A stretch of 11,251 bases of DNA, taken from positions 1 through 11,251 of the forward strand of contig CAMZCW010000063.1 in NCBI GenBank assembly GCA_947305045.1. Direction: 5' to 3'. Below are positions 1 to 7,287 of this stretch, piece by piece (within the stretch, counting starts at the first letter, position 1; every line of letters starts with the position of its first letter). A program made the translations under genes and the position numbers. The notes under the pieces were generated by a model. It did no database searches and was not told the DNA's origin. It was given only the letters and a program-made list of their open reading frames with translations. The DNA comes from an uncultured Bacteroidales bacterium (GTDB lineage Bacteria > Bacteroidota > Bacteroidia > Bacteroidales > UBA932).

Positions 1-55
1 GGTTCTTATCCGCAGTAAAAATTTTTGCGTTTTTGATAATCTTGTCTGCTTTCAT
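1..55 (-). CDS. Amidohydrolase C, N-terminal fragment (cut by window edge)
   Basis: Read on the minus strand from the ATG at 55, this gives MKADKIIKNAKIFTADKN before the window ends. These 18 residues are identical to the start of amidohydrolase A (9493-11142) and differ from amidohydrolase B (3531-5189) only at the end (TSDSK in B). It is therefore very probably a third paralogue of the same YtcJ-like amidohydrolase subfamily. The bases just ahead of the start (AGCATAAC, then T or C, then ATG) are also shared with gene A, so the duplicated unit probably included the translation start. The gene lies 37 bp after the stop of carboxylesterase 2 and may be co-transcribed with it. The catalytic part lies outside the window, so whether this copy is intact cannot be judged. 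Confidence 0.85.
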   Translation of the reverse strand, partial: MKADKIIKNAKIFTADKN

Positions 56-92
56 AGTTATGCTTTTATTTAGTGTTTTACGAATTTCAAAA

Positions 93-1646
93 TTAGCAGA
101 CCCGCTTGGAGGAGCCGTTTCCAAGGCGCCGGGCCCAGGACATCATCAGGTCTTCCCGCCTTCCGAACAGGTCTTTTTGCATGCCGATGGTATCGTCAAA
201 GACCATTGTCCGGCGGTCCTCCCCGGAGAACTGCTTCCACTCGTACTTGCCGGTGGAAGGGTTGCCTGTCCGGGCAAAGTTCGCCCACATCTCCTTGACG
301 ACATGGCGGAACTCGCAGTCTTCGGTGCTAACAATCTCTCCGCTTCCCATCGGATCCGCCAAGGGATTGTCGAACAGATACGGAAGCTCGGCCGCGTGTA
401 TTGCGCCAAGATAAGGGGTAGTCACCGGCTTTCTGACGAAATACATGTATGTGTTGCCGCCGGCGGCAGCGTGCCTGATGGCCATATCGGTATTGCCTGC
501 GCGGAAGTTGATGTCGTTGCAGTATTGCTCCAGCTTTTTCAGTTCGCTTTCGCCGGCCATCGTAGCCATGAACTTGTCGTACATAGCCTTTTCCTGGTCG
601 TTCAGCAGCGCACGATCCCGCTTCGCAATCCACCTCAGCGTATCCGCAAAGCCTTCTTCGCCTCCCTCGGACGGAACGAAGTACCGGATTTCGTCCTGGT
701 TGGACCCAAGCATCAGATCAATCTTGGCTCGCTTCTCGTCTCCCCACATCTCGTACAGGACCGCCCGGTCCTCCGGCAGCGTAACGCCGTCCAGGAGCGG
801 GAAGTTGGCCGCACCCAGAAGGCTGTTCTTGTCAATGACAACCGCCTTCTGATAGGCCTCTACAAGTTCCTCGGTGGTGAGGGCCATGAGCTGGTCCATG
901 GTCTGGCAGCCCGCGGCTGTAAGGAAGTTTTGCGTGACGTGGATGCCGTGCTCCATGGTGTCGGTGTAGGCAATGTTGGCGCTCTGGGCGATGCACCGCC
1001 GGAAGAGCCCCTCGCTTCCGTCGATGAGCGGGAGGAACGTGACGCTGGCCGAGCCTGCCGACTCGCCAAAAATGGTCACGTTGTCCGGATCGCCGCCAAA
1101 GCCGGCGATGTTTTTCTGTATCCACCTGAGGGCCTCAAGCTGGTCCAGCAGGCCCAGGTTGCCGGCCTCCTTGAAGTGCTCTCCGCCGGGGACCCGCTCG
1201 AAGTTCATGAAGCCCATGAAGCCCAGCCGGTAGTCGATGGACACGAACAGGATGTCGGGACACTGCTTGGCAATATGGCTAAGGTCATACAGGGGCGACG
1301 CCTGGGATTCGGCGCAGAACCCGCCGCCGTGAATCCACACCATGACCGGCTTCTGGCCGCCTGTGCAGCGGGTATTGCAATAGATGTTGAGCACGAGGCA
1401 GTCCTCGCCGAACTCCGCCGTTCCTTCCGAGTCGTTCGAGGGGCCGATGGGAACGTGGCCAGGCTTGGTGGCATCGTATACCCCGTCATCGTCTGCGGCA
1501 GGAAGCGCCTTCTTCCAGCGAAGCTTCCCCACCGGCTGCGTTGCATAAGGGATGCCCTTCCAGATAATCAGTTCATCGGTCTCCTTGCCCACAAAAGTGC
1601 CGTTGTTGCACTTGACGGACGTTGCTTCTTCTATTGGCTTGTGCAT
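93..1646 (-). CDS. Type-B carboxylesterase 2 (COesterase family)
   Basis: This 517-residue protein is an alpha/beta-hydrolase of the type-B carboxylesterase/lipase family, which hydrolyses carboxylic esters through a Ser-Glu-His triad. Family signatures are all visible: GIPYA near residue 31, EDCLVLN at 81-87, the oxyanion-hole motif HGGGF at 106-110, the nucleophile elbow GESAG with Ser196, the likely acid Glu319 in SNQDE, and the catalytic His417 in GAIHAAELPY. Length is normal for the bacterial family. No signal peptide or lipobox is seen, so a cytoplasmic location is inferred. The start is supported by a Bacteroidales-type promoter ending about 25 bp upstream, giving a short leader. The closest relative in the window is carboxylesterase 1 (1878-3509), which shares the N-terminal pattern VKC-NGTFVG. 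The next gene downstream is amidohydrolase C, 37 bp away. The substrate is not predictable; ester-bearing xenobiotics or plant esters are possible, and para-nitrobenzyl-esterase-type annotation would be generic. Confidence 0.93.
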   Translation of the reverse strand: MHKPIEEATSVKCNNGTFVGKETDELIIWKGIPYATQPVGKLRWKKALPAADDDGVYDATKPGHVPIGPSNDSEGTAEFGEDCLVLNIYCNTRCTGGQKPVMVWIHGGGFCAESQASPLYDLSHIAKQCPDILFVSIDYRLGFMGFMNFERVPGGEHFKEAGNLGLLDQLEALRWIQKNIAGFGGDPDNVTIFGESAGSASVTFLPLIDGSEGLFRRCIAQSANIAYTDTMEHGIHVTQNFLTAAGCQTMDQLMALTTEELVEAYQKAVVIDKNSLLGAANFPLLDGVTLPEDRAVLYEMWGDEKRAKIDLMLGSNQDEIRYFVPSEGGEEGFADTLRWIAKRDRALLNDQEKAMYDKFMATMAGESELKKLEQYCNDINFRAGNTDMAIRHAAAGGNTYMYFVRKPVTTPYLGAIHAAELPYLFDNPLADPMGSGEIVSTEDCEFRHVVKEMWANFARTGNPSTGKYEWKQFSGEDRRTMVFDDTIGMQKDLFGRREDLMMSWARRLGNGSSKRVC

Positions 1647-1666
1647 CGCTATGTGTGTTTAGTTTA

Positions 1667-1680
1667 TCTACAAATGTAGA
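1667..1680. promoter_or_regulatory. 14-bp dyad overlapping the -7 box (possible operator)
   Basis: TCTACA-TT-TGTAGA (minus strand) is a perfect inverted repeat with 6-bp arms and a 2-bp centre. It sits exactly over the -7 element TACATTTG. A repressor bound here would block the promoter. No regulator gene is visible in the window, and a dyad this short could be chance. Confidence 0.35.
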
Positions 1681-1702
1681 AAAATAATGCCGAAAAAGCA
1701 AA
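1671..1702 (-). promoter_or_regulatory. Bacteroidales-type promoter for carboxylesterase 2
   Basis: On the minus strand a -7 box TACATTTG (1678-1671) fits the Bacteroides consensus TAnnTTTG, and a -33 box TTTG (1702-1699, within TTTTGC) lies 20 bp upstream, the expected spacing. Transcription would begin around 1664, leaving a leader of roughly 20 nt before the ATG at 1646. It is the only place in the intergenic regions where both boxes were found at the right distance. It suggests carboxylesterase 2, and perhaps amidohydrolase C after it, form their own transcription unit. Confidence 0.7.
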
Positions 1703-1766
1703 ACCGAGAGCCCGGGATGGGGCCCGTGCAGCATAGATTTCCGAAAAGACAACTGTCCAATACGTG

Positions 1767-1804
1767 GTCTCGTCCTTAAAAAGGCTGAAGAACAAGGACG
1801 AGAG
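1767..1804. repeat. 38-bp inverted repeat, copy 1
   Basis: The arms TCTCGTCCTT and AAGGACGAGA are perfect complements (10 bp) around an 18-base centre, so the transcript can form a strong hairpin. The element lies in the intergenic region between the two esterases. It shares its left 15 bp (GTCTCGTCCTTAAAA) and its 38-bp length with the second copy at 1818-1855. No U-tract follows, so it is not a textbook intrinsic terminator; it may protect the 3' end of the upstream message, act as a protein-binding site or be a REP/MITE-like repeat. Confidence 0.6.
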
Positions 1805-1817
1805 GGCCAAAATGACC

Positions 1818-1855
1818 GTCTCGTCCTTAAAATCAGGCCCCAATGAGGATGAGAC
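1818..1855. repeat. 38-bp inverted repeat, copy 2
   Basis: The arms GTCTCGTCCT and AGGATGAGAC pair over 10 bp with one mismatch (a G-U wobble in a plus-strand transcript, A-C in a minus-strand one). The centre differs from that of copy 1, while the left 15 bp are identical. It begins 22 nt after the stop of carboxylesterase 1 in the direction of transcription, and 13 bp separate the two copies. Conserved arms around unlike centres suggest that the arms, not the loop, are what matters. Confidence 0.55.
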
Positions 1856-1877
1856 CTCTCTGGCGCACAACCAACAG

Positions 1878-3509
1878 CTACTTGCGTGCAGCGACGATAT
1901 CAATCAGGTAGCCGGGCGTGAAGAACTTGTCCATGAACTGGTAGTAGCCGAGCAAAGGGAGGACAGCCTTGTACTGGCTGGCCAGCAGGTCTTTCTTGAT
2001 ACGTATGTCCCCCGGGCCGGCTATGTCCAGGACGTTCCGGTCCTGGGCCGAGTAGGCCTTCCATTCCACCTTGTCCGTGGACGGATTGCCGCAGCGGGCG
2101 AAATTGGTCCACATCTGCTGAACGCTTGTGAAGATCTCGTCGGAGTTGTTGGTGCCGTTGAAAGTGCTGCTCGCCCCAAAGCCGCGAGCGTCGAACACGA
2201 ACATGAGTTCCACGGAATGGGCCGCGCCAACCTCCGCATTGCTGCTCGGGTAGGACCAGTAGTAAGAGAACGTCTTGTTGAAGGCGCTCTGCACGCCCAG
2301 CTGCTGGAGCATAGGAACCCTGAACATGAGCTCATTGATGAACTCCGTCTCCACAAGTCCCGGCTCCTGGATGCGGCATACCCGCTTAAATTCCTCGTAG
2401 TACTTCTTATCCTCTTCCTTCAGGTAGGGAACTGCATCGCCTGCGGCGCGCTGGGCGTATAGCTTTTGCTCTTCCATGCTCAACATCGGACCCTCACCCA
2501 TAAACAGCCTCATCTCGTCGGCCGTGCTGCCCGCCAGGATGGAGATGTGCTTTGCATAGCCTTTCTTATACAGCTCGATGGGCGCCTCGGGGAGCACCTC
2601 GGTCCCGTAGTACGGACAGGACGTGAATTTGCCGACCGCGTTGACATACGCCTCCTGGAGCTTCTCTTCGCTAAGGGCCATAATCTCGTCCATGGTCTTG
2701 CAACCGGTGTATTCGAGCAGCGCCTTGGTTTTGCCCTGCGCAGCTTCGCAGCCCACCGGGAAGGCCAGGGTGGTCGAGCCGCTCTGGGCGATGACCTTCT
2801 GGAAATACCGGTTCGCCTCCTTCATGACCGGCAGGATGGAGACGGAGCCGCCGCCGGCGCTTTGCCCGAAGATGGTCACGTTGCCGGGGTCACCGCCGAA
2901 AGCGGCAATGTTTTCGTGCACCCACCGGAGCGCCATCGCCTGGTCCAGCAGGCCGTTGCAGGGGGCCGTCTTGAAGTTTTCGCCGCCGGGCACCGAGGAG
3001 AAGTCCATGAAACCGTACATGTTCAGGCGGTAGTTGATATTCACCATGATAATATCACTTTGCGCCTGGACCAGGTTGGCTCCGCTGTAGGAAATCTGCG
3101 AGCCCGAGCCCATCACGTACGCACCGCCGTGAATCCAAACCATCACCGGTTTCTTCGGAGTCTTGTCGTCCTCGTTGAGCCAGATATTCAGGAAGAGGCA
3201 GTCCTCGGACATCTGCTTCTGGATGCAGTCCGGGTAGCCCAGGGAGCCGTAAGCACCCTTTCCGTAGTACTTGGCCTCGAAGACTTTGTCGCAGGCATCC
3301 ACGTACTCCGGCGCCTTGAAGCGGCGAGCACCCACGGGCGCCTTCGCGTAGGGGATACCCAGCCACGATGCAACCCCGTGATTCTCGGTGCCCACAAAAG
3401 TGCCGTTCACGCACTTCACGGCATGGGCCTTGTCGTAGTCTCCTGTGATTTCGCTGTTCAAGCAATCATACTGCTCTAAAATCATTAAATCCTTGAATTC
3501 CCTTTTCAT
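1878..3509 (-). CDS. Type-B carboxylesterase 1 (COesterase family)
   Basis: This 543-residue alpha/beta-hydrolase belongs to the same type-B carboxylesterase family as the gene at 93-1646. It carries GIPYA at 51-55, EDCLFLN at 102-108, the oxyanion-hole motif HGGAY at 127-131, the nucleophile elbow GQSAG with Ser217, the probable acid Glu332 in STADE and the catalytic His431 in GAAHSVEL. The elbow has Gln rather than Glu before the serine, a common variant. No signal peptide is present, so cytoplasmic hydrolysis of an imported ester is inferred. The chosen start is the first ATG, 21 bp after the stop of amidohydrolase B; Met9 is an alternative. The tight spacing points to one message with amidohydrolase B, so the two enzymes may act on the same compound or one after the other. 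Two hairpin-forming repeats follow the stop and may mark the end of the transcript. Confidence 0.93.
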   Translation of the reverse strand: MKREFKDLMILEQYDCLNSEITGDYDKAHAVKCVNGTFVGTENHGVASWLGIPYAKAPVGARRFKAPEYVDACDKVFEAKYYGKGAYGSLGYPDCIQKQMSEDCLFLNIWLNEDDKTPKKPVMVWIHGGAYVMGSGSQISYSGANLVQAQSDIIMVNINYRLNMYGFMDFSSVPGGENFKTAPCNGLLDQAMALRWVHENIAAFGGDPGNVTIFGQSAGGGSVSILPVMKEANRYFQKVIAQSGSTTLAFPVGCEAAQGKTKALLEYTGCKTMDEIMALSEEKLQEAYVNAVGKFTSCPYYGTEVLPEAPIELYKKGYAKHISILAGSTADEMRLFMGEGPMLSMEEQKLYAQRAAGDAVPYLKEEDKKYYEEFKRVCRIQEPGLVETEFINELMFRVPMLQQLGVQSAFNKTFSYYWSYPSSNAEVGAAHSVELMFVFDARGFGASSTFNGTNNSDEIFTSVQQMWTNFARCGNPSTDKVEWKAYSAQDRNVLDIAGPGDIRIKKDLLASQYKAVLPLLGYYQFMDKFFTPGYLIDIVAARK

Positions 3510-3530
3510 ATCTGTGTCCGTTTAAATGTT

Positions 3531-5189
3531 TTAATTCATCTTCTTTCCGCAGAAGTAAACATCCTGCGGCAGGTTGTGGCTGAAGCCTTCGTGCTCCGCG
3601 GTAAGAAGATCGTTCTCGAACACCAGGAAGTCCGCGTCCTTGCCGGCCTCGATGGAACCCTTCCGGTCCTCGATGCCCAGCTGGACGGCTCCGTTGATCG
3701 TATATCCCAGAAGCATTTCTTCGATGTTCATCCGTTCGTTGAGCGGAGCAAGCACCGCGGGCGTTATTTTGAATGCGTAGTTCTTGGTCTTTTGGGTGTT
3801 CTGCCGCGTCATTCCGACTTCCATGCCGAGGTAGGGGTTCCAGGAGGTGAAATCCAGGAAGGCAATCGTGTCGCTCGACCAGGTCACCAGAGCGCCGGTG
3901 TCCCACACCGTTTTGCAGCGATACATCTTCAAGGCGCGCTCCTTGCCCAGCAAAGGCATCAGGGGCTCGGGATTGTCGGCGTGCCATTGCGGCGTATAAT
4001 TGGCGAAGACGCCCAGTTTGGCAAAACGGTCCAGATCCGCGTCGTGCTGGGTGATCAGATGGGCGCAGGTCACCTTCACCCGGTAGGCGTCGCCCAGTTC
4101 TTTTTTGACCATTTCTACGGCATCCAGGGCCACGCGGGACGCAGCCTCGCCGCCACAATGCAGGTGCAAGTCCAGTCCTGCCTCGTTGAGCTTGAAAAGG
4201 AGATCTGCAAGCTCGTCCTTATTGAAGGCCGTAACGCCGGTGGTTCCGGTGTCCTGATAAGGCGTAACCTGAGCCGCGGTATGGATGGTCTGTGTGCCGT
4301 CCATGAAAATTTTCATGGTATGGATCTTCAGGTGCTCCGAATTGTACTCCTGCCGGAAACGCTTCAGTTCCCGTAAGCCTTCCTCCGCCTCCCAATGCGC
4401 CGCGATCACATAGCATCCATCGATATAAACCGGCAGTTTTCCCTGCAAGTCCAGATCAAGCAGACGCTTGTAAACCCGCTCGTGGAATTCGGGATAGCCC
4501 GGGATGCCGGAATCAAAGACACAGCCCACGCCCACCGATACGGAATAATCAATCCACCGCTGAAGCGCCGCGTCAATCTGCTCATCGGTCAAATCCATGG
4601 CGCTGTCGAGCACGATCGGAATTTCCGCCGACCCTTCAAATACATTTCCGGTGATATGTCCATCCTTGCGGACATAGTAGCTCAAGCCCGGCACGGGATC
4701 CGGGGTGTCGTCCGTAATGCCGTGCCGCTCAAGGATCTTGCTGTTCACCCAGATGCTGTGTCCCTCCGCTTCCTGAATCTGGAGCTCGCCATCGGGACAG
4801 AGTGCATCGAGATCTTCTTTTGTGACTTCTTCCCCCTCGTACAGGTACTTTCTGTCGAACAAGAATCTGTAACGTTTCTCGCCGGGGTGCTTTGCAATAT
4901 AGTTGGCCATACTGTCCAGAAGCCCCTGCTTGCCCCGGCACAAAATCTGTTCGCCGATCTCCGCATATTCGAATCCGACGGGCAGGGTCACGTGCACATG
5001 GCTGTCGATGATGCCGGGCATGATGAACTTGCCGCCCAGGTCCGTCACCTCGCCTTCGTAGGCCTGCAGGCCGGCTTCGTCGCCCACATAGATGAATTTG
5101 CCGTCCTTGACGGCCAAGGCCGTGGCAAGGGGACGCTTGCTGTCCGACGTGAAGATTTTAGCGTTTTTGATGATTTTGTCTGCTTTCAT
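3531..5189 (-). CDS. Amidohydrolase B (YtcJ-like, Amidohydro_3 type)
   Basis: This 552-residue member of the amidohydrolase superfamily is a metal-dependent TIM-barrel hydrolase for amide, ester-like or cyclic C-N bonds. Visible metal-site candidates are His64 and His66 in DSHVH, Lys293 in MKIFMDG (the position of the carboxylated lysine in YtcJ relatives), His344 in HLH, His377 in CAHL and Asp440 in SSD. The N-terminal beta-sandwich (about 1-60) and its C-terminal partner ending in GSIEAGKDADFLVF (about 511-524) are typical. An oddity is that the usual HxxGD after the third histidine reads HCGGE. No signal peptide is seen. By eye it is alike over the whole length to amidohydrolase A, and the start shares MKADKIIKNAKIF with A and C. 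It lies 37 bp after the kinase-like gene and 21 bp before carboxylesterase 1. The substrate is unknown. Confidence 0.93.
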   Translation of the reverse strand: MKADKIIKNAKIFTSDSKRPLATALAVKDGKFIYVGDEAGLQAYEGEVTDLGGKFIMPGIIDSHVHVTLPVGFEYAEIGEQILCRGKQGLLDSMANYIAKHPGEKRYRFLFDRKYLYEGEEVTKEDLDALCPDGELQIQEAEGHSIWVNSKILERHGITDDTPDPVPGLSYYVRKDGHITGNVFEGSAEIPIVLDSAMDLTDEQIDAALQRWIDYSVSVGVGCVFDSGIPGYPEFHERVYKRLLDLDLQGKLPVYIDGCYVIAAHWEAEEGLRELKRFRQEYNSEHLKIHTMKIFMDGTQTIHTAAQVTPYQDTGTTGVTAFNKDELADLLFKLNEAGLDLHLHCGGEAASRVALDAVEMVKKELGDAYRVKVTCAHLITQHDADLDRFAKLGVFANYTPQWHADNPEPLMPLLGKERALKMYRCKTVWDTGALVTWSSDTIAFLDFTSWNPYLGMEVGMTRQNTQKTKNYAFKITPAVLAPLNERMNIEEMLLGYTINGAVQLGIEDRKGSIEAGKDADFLVFENDLLTAEHEGFSHNLPQDVYFCGKKMN

Positions 5190-5199
5190 GGTCGTATTT

Positions 5200-5223
5200 C
5201 TTTATTTTGTTCTTTATTTTGTT
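5200..5223. repeat. 12-bp tandem repeat, two copies
   Basis: CTTTATTTTGTT occurs twice in a row in the 37-bp gap ahead of amidohydrolase B; on the coding strand it reads AACAAAATAAAG twice. It makes an A-rich, probably unstructured leader just upstream of the start codon, which may help ribosome access in a lineage that does not rely on Shine-Dalgarno pairing. It may equally be a simple slippage product. Confidence 0.6.
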
Positions 5224-5226
5224 CTT

Positions 5227-6159
5227 TCATTTCTGCCTGGGCAGCCGGAGAGGAAGCGCCCCCGGCAGGATCTTGAGGTGGAACCGGGACCCGGGAAGCT
5301 GTTCTCCGTCGATGTAAATGTCAATGAGGTCTTTACTGCTGATGGTCACTTCGCGGGCCTGCCGATAGAGGACTTTGTTCCCGCCGGCCCGGCTGCCGAT
5401 ATGCGTTCCGCTCCGGTAGCGGGGGAACAGCATCAGGAGCCGCAGAAGGCTCATGGCCCGGAAGTAGCACACGTCCATGAGGCCGTCGTCCAGCTTCGCA
5501 TCCGGCGCACAGTTGAACTCGCCGCCCACGCGCCGCCCGTTGGCAACCGTGCACAGCACCATGCGGCCGCGGGCAATCGGCTTGCCGTCCACCGAGACCT
5601 TGATGCGGTTGAAGCGGCTGGTAAGGAAGGCGTTGATCACCCCGCGTGTATAGGCCTGGTGGGCCGACTTCCCTTCGGCAACCAGTTCGTTGGCACGGGA
5701 AGCGACGGTGGAGTTGAAGCCCAGGTTGCAGACATTGAGGCAGAAACTGTCGTTCACCTGGATAATGTCTGTCGGGGTTACGGTGCCGTCCAGCATGTCC
5801 TTGATACTCTTGAAGTCGCGCCCGGGGAAGTTGACGATGATGTCCTGCGTGGCGCCGCCGAAATAAAGGATGGCCATCGTCTTGTTGGCGCAAAGCAGGG
5901 CCGCTTCCTCACTGGAAGTGGCATAGCCGACCAGCCCGGAAGCCACGCCGTTGATGATGCCGTTGCCGCCGCAGGCCACAAAACAGACCTCTTCCTCCGG
6001 ATGCAAATCACAGTAGAGGCGGACATAACGGGTGGCGTCTCCCTCTCCCAGCGTAGTATAGACCACATACGCGTGCGGAATTTCCTTCAACTGGGCATAG
6101 AAATCCTTGTAGTGCGGGGTTTTATCGGCCCGGCCGTTTATGATATAGATGTATTTCAT
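5227..6159 (-). CDS. Diacylglycerol-kinase-like protein (DAGK/YegS/sphingosine-kinase fold) with altered GGDGT motif
   Basis: This 310-residue protein resembles the bacterial diacylglycerol kinase / YegS family, which phosphorylates lipid alcohols with ATP. The C-terminal half is clear: LNVCNLGFNS at 141-150, the block GGEFNCAPDAKLDDGLMDV at 212-230 with the DDG signature, and IDGE at 283-286. The N-terminal nucleotide lobe is altered. The usual GGDGT-NE reads GGNGIINGV at 64-72, the first-strand NPxSG is replaced by INGRADK near residue 7, and the G-TxND loop reads GGATQD at 101-106. It may be a divergent kinase with a different nucleotide mode, or a lipid-binding protein without kinase activity. 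Family assignment is firm and activity is not. No signal peptide is seen, so it is cytoplasmic or peripheral to the membrane. Its ATG overlaps the stop of the phosphatase gene by 4 nt (ATGA), implying translational coupling. Confidence 0.85.
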   Translation of the reverse strand: MKYIYIINGRADKTPHYKDFYAQLKEIPHAYVVYTTLGEGDATRYVRLYCDLHPEEEVCFVACGGNGIINGVASGLVGYATSSEEAALLCANKTMAILYFGGATQDIIVNFPGRDFKSIKDMLDGTVTPTDIIQVNDSFCLNVCNLGFNSTVASRANELVAEGKSAHQAYTRGVINAFLTSRFNRIKVSVDGKPIARGRMVLCTVANGRRVGGEFNCAPDAKLDDGLMDVCYFRAMSLLRLLMLFPRYRSGTHIGSRAGGNKVLYRQAREVTISSKDLIDIYIDGEQLPGSRFHLKILPGALPLRLPRQK

Positions 6160-7277
6160 AGGCTCAGACTCATTATCGTTATGTCATCACTTTGCGGATG
6201 GCCGGCCGTGAATGATTTCACGGACTGGTAGAGGTGCTCCACCACGGATTTCTCATCCGCATCGGCTTCAATCTGCCCGATGCTGCCGATTAGCCTTTCC
6301 TCTCCGTACAGTTCCAATCTGTCATTTTCCGCCTCCGTCACCCCGTCGGTATAGGCTACAATGCGGGTACCCGGCTCAAGGTCAATCTGTTCGTCCTCAT
6401 AAATGATATCTTCCATGAGGCCGGCCGCCAGGTTGCTCTTGACCGGGAGAAAAAAGGGCTTGCCGCCGGACGGGACAATGACAGGCGGGTTGTGACCGGC
6501 GTTGCAGTAGTCCATGCGCCCGGTTTTCAAATTCACACGGCCGATGAAAAGGGTGACAAACATGTCGCTGCTGTTGGAGTCGGCAATGCTGTTGTTGATG
6601 CGGCTCATCGACTCATTCAGCGGCAAGTCCAAGGTGGCCACAAAATGGAGCATGGCACGGGTAATGGACATTACCAGCGAGGCCGGAACGCCTTTGCCGC
6701 TGACATCGCCCACGGCAAAATGGAGCACGTCGCCCTTGCAGATAAAATCGTACAGGTCTCCTCCCACCTCCTTGGCGGGCATGAGCAGCGCATGAAGCTG
6801 CGGCGGGAAATGGGTGTTCAGCATGCCCATCTGAATCGTCCGGGCCACGTTGAGCTCCGATTCCATGCGTTCGTTGTCGCTCCGGGTGGTTTTCAACTCG
6901 CCGATATAATCGGAAATGGAGTTCTGCATATAGACAAAACTGTTCCTCAGGCGCAGCATCTCGTCCTTGCTGGTGATTTCGGGCAACTGTGCCTTGAAAT
7001 TTCCCTTGCCCATATTCAGGGCCGACACCGAAAGCTCCGTAATGGGGCGCGTCATCCGGCGGATTTCCTTCCGGCACAGGAAATAGAGGACCGCCAGCGC
7101 CACCAGGCCCACAATCACCAGATTCAGGCCCAGCGCCAAGGTGACGGAAACATCCGTAGCATGGGTAATGGCATAATGGACAGTAAGCCCGATTGCCAGG
7201 AACGAGACGAAGAAAACGACGGCTGCTATGCCGATAATTCTCCAGCTCAATCTGTTTGAGAATGATTTGTTGTTCAT
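6156..7277 (-). CDS. Membrane HAMP-SpoIIE PP2C-type serine/threonine phosphatase (RsbU-like)
   Basis: The product is a 373-residue inner-membrane signalling phosphatase. It has two transmembrane helices (about 13-35 and 45-67) joined by a loop of about ten residues, a HAMP domain (about 70-125, with RPITELS and the DEM motif), a short helical linker containing the ARTIQMGML element typical of RsbU-type proteins, and a SpoIIE/PP2C catalytic domain (about 165-373). Metal ligands expected for the fold are present: Asp174 in VGGDLYD, Asp191 in GDVSGKG, Asp311 in TDGVTEA and Asp364/365 in SDDIT. Relatives dephosphorylate STAS anti-anti-sigma proteins in partner-switching pathways; no such partner is in the window. 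The start at 7277 was preferred over an in-frame ATG at 7304 because it lies 10 nt past the lipoprotein stop. With almost no periplasmic domain, the signal probably comes through the membrane or a partner, possibly the neighbouring lipoprotein. The stop overlaps the start of the kinase-like gene. Confidence 0.92.
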   Translation of the reverse strand: MNNKSFSNRLSWRIIGIAAVVFFVSFLAIGLTVHYAITHATDVSVTLALGLNLVIVGLVALAVLYFLCRKEIRRMTRPITELSVSALNMGKGNFKAQLPEITSKDEMLRLRNSFVYMQNSISDYIGELKTTRSDNERMESELNVARTIQMGMLNTHFPPQLHALLMPAKEVGGDLYDFICKGDVLHFAVGDVSGKGVPASLVMSITRAMLHFVATLDLPLNESMSRINNSIADSNSSDMFVTLFIGRVNLKTGRMDYCNAGHNPPVIVPSGGKPFFLPVKSNLAAGLMEDIIYEDEQIDLEPGTRIVAYTDGVTEAENDRLELYGEERLIGSIGQIEADADEKSVVEHLYQSVKSFTAGHPQSDDITIMSLSL

Positions 7278-7287
7278 GTTCTTGTTT

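Noticed and set aside
88..95. TAATTTTG on the minus strand, fitting TAnnTTTG, ahead of amidohydrolase C
   Set aside because: No TTTG lies about 20 bp upstream and it overlaps the esterase stop codon, so it is probably chance.
33..1679. 548-codon open frame on the plus strand opposite carboxylesterase 2
   Set aside because: It mirrors the real gene, which has all esterase motifs; its own translation shows no family pattern and arises from codon bias in GC-rich DNA.
1664..1903. 79-codon minus-strand ORF across the inverted repeats
   Set aside because: It overlaps the esterase 1 stop and the promoter of esterase 2, and its sequence (FKDET twice) is simply the translated repeats.
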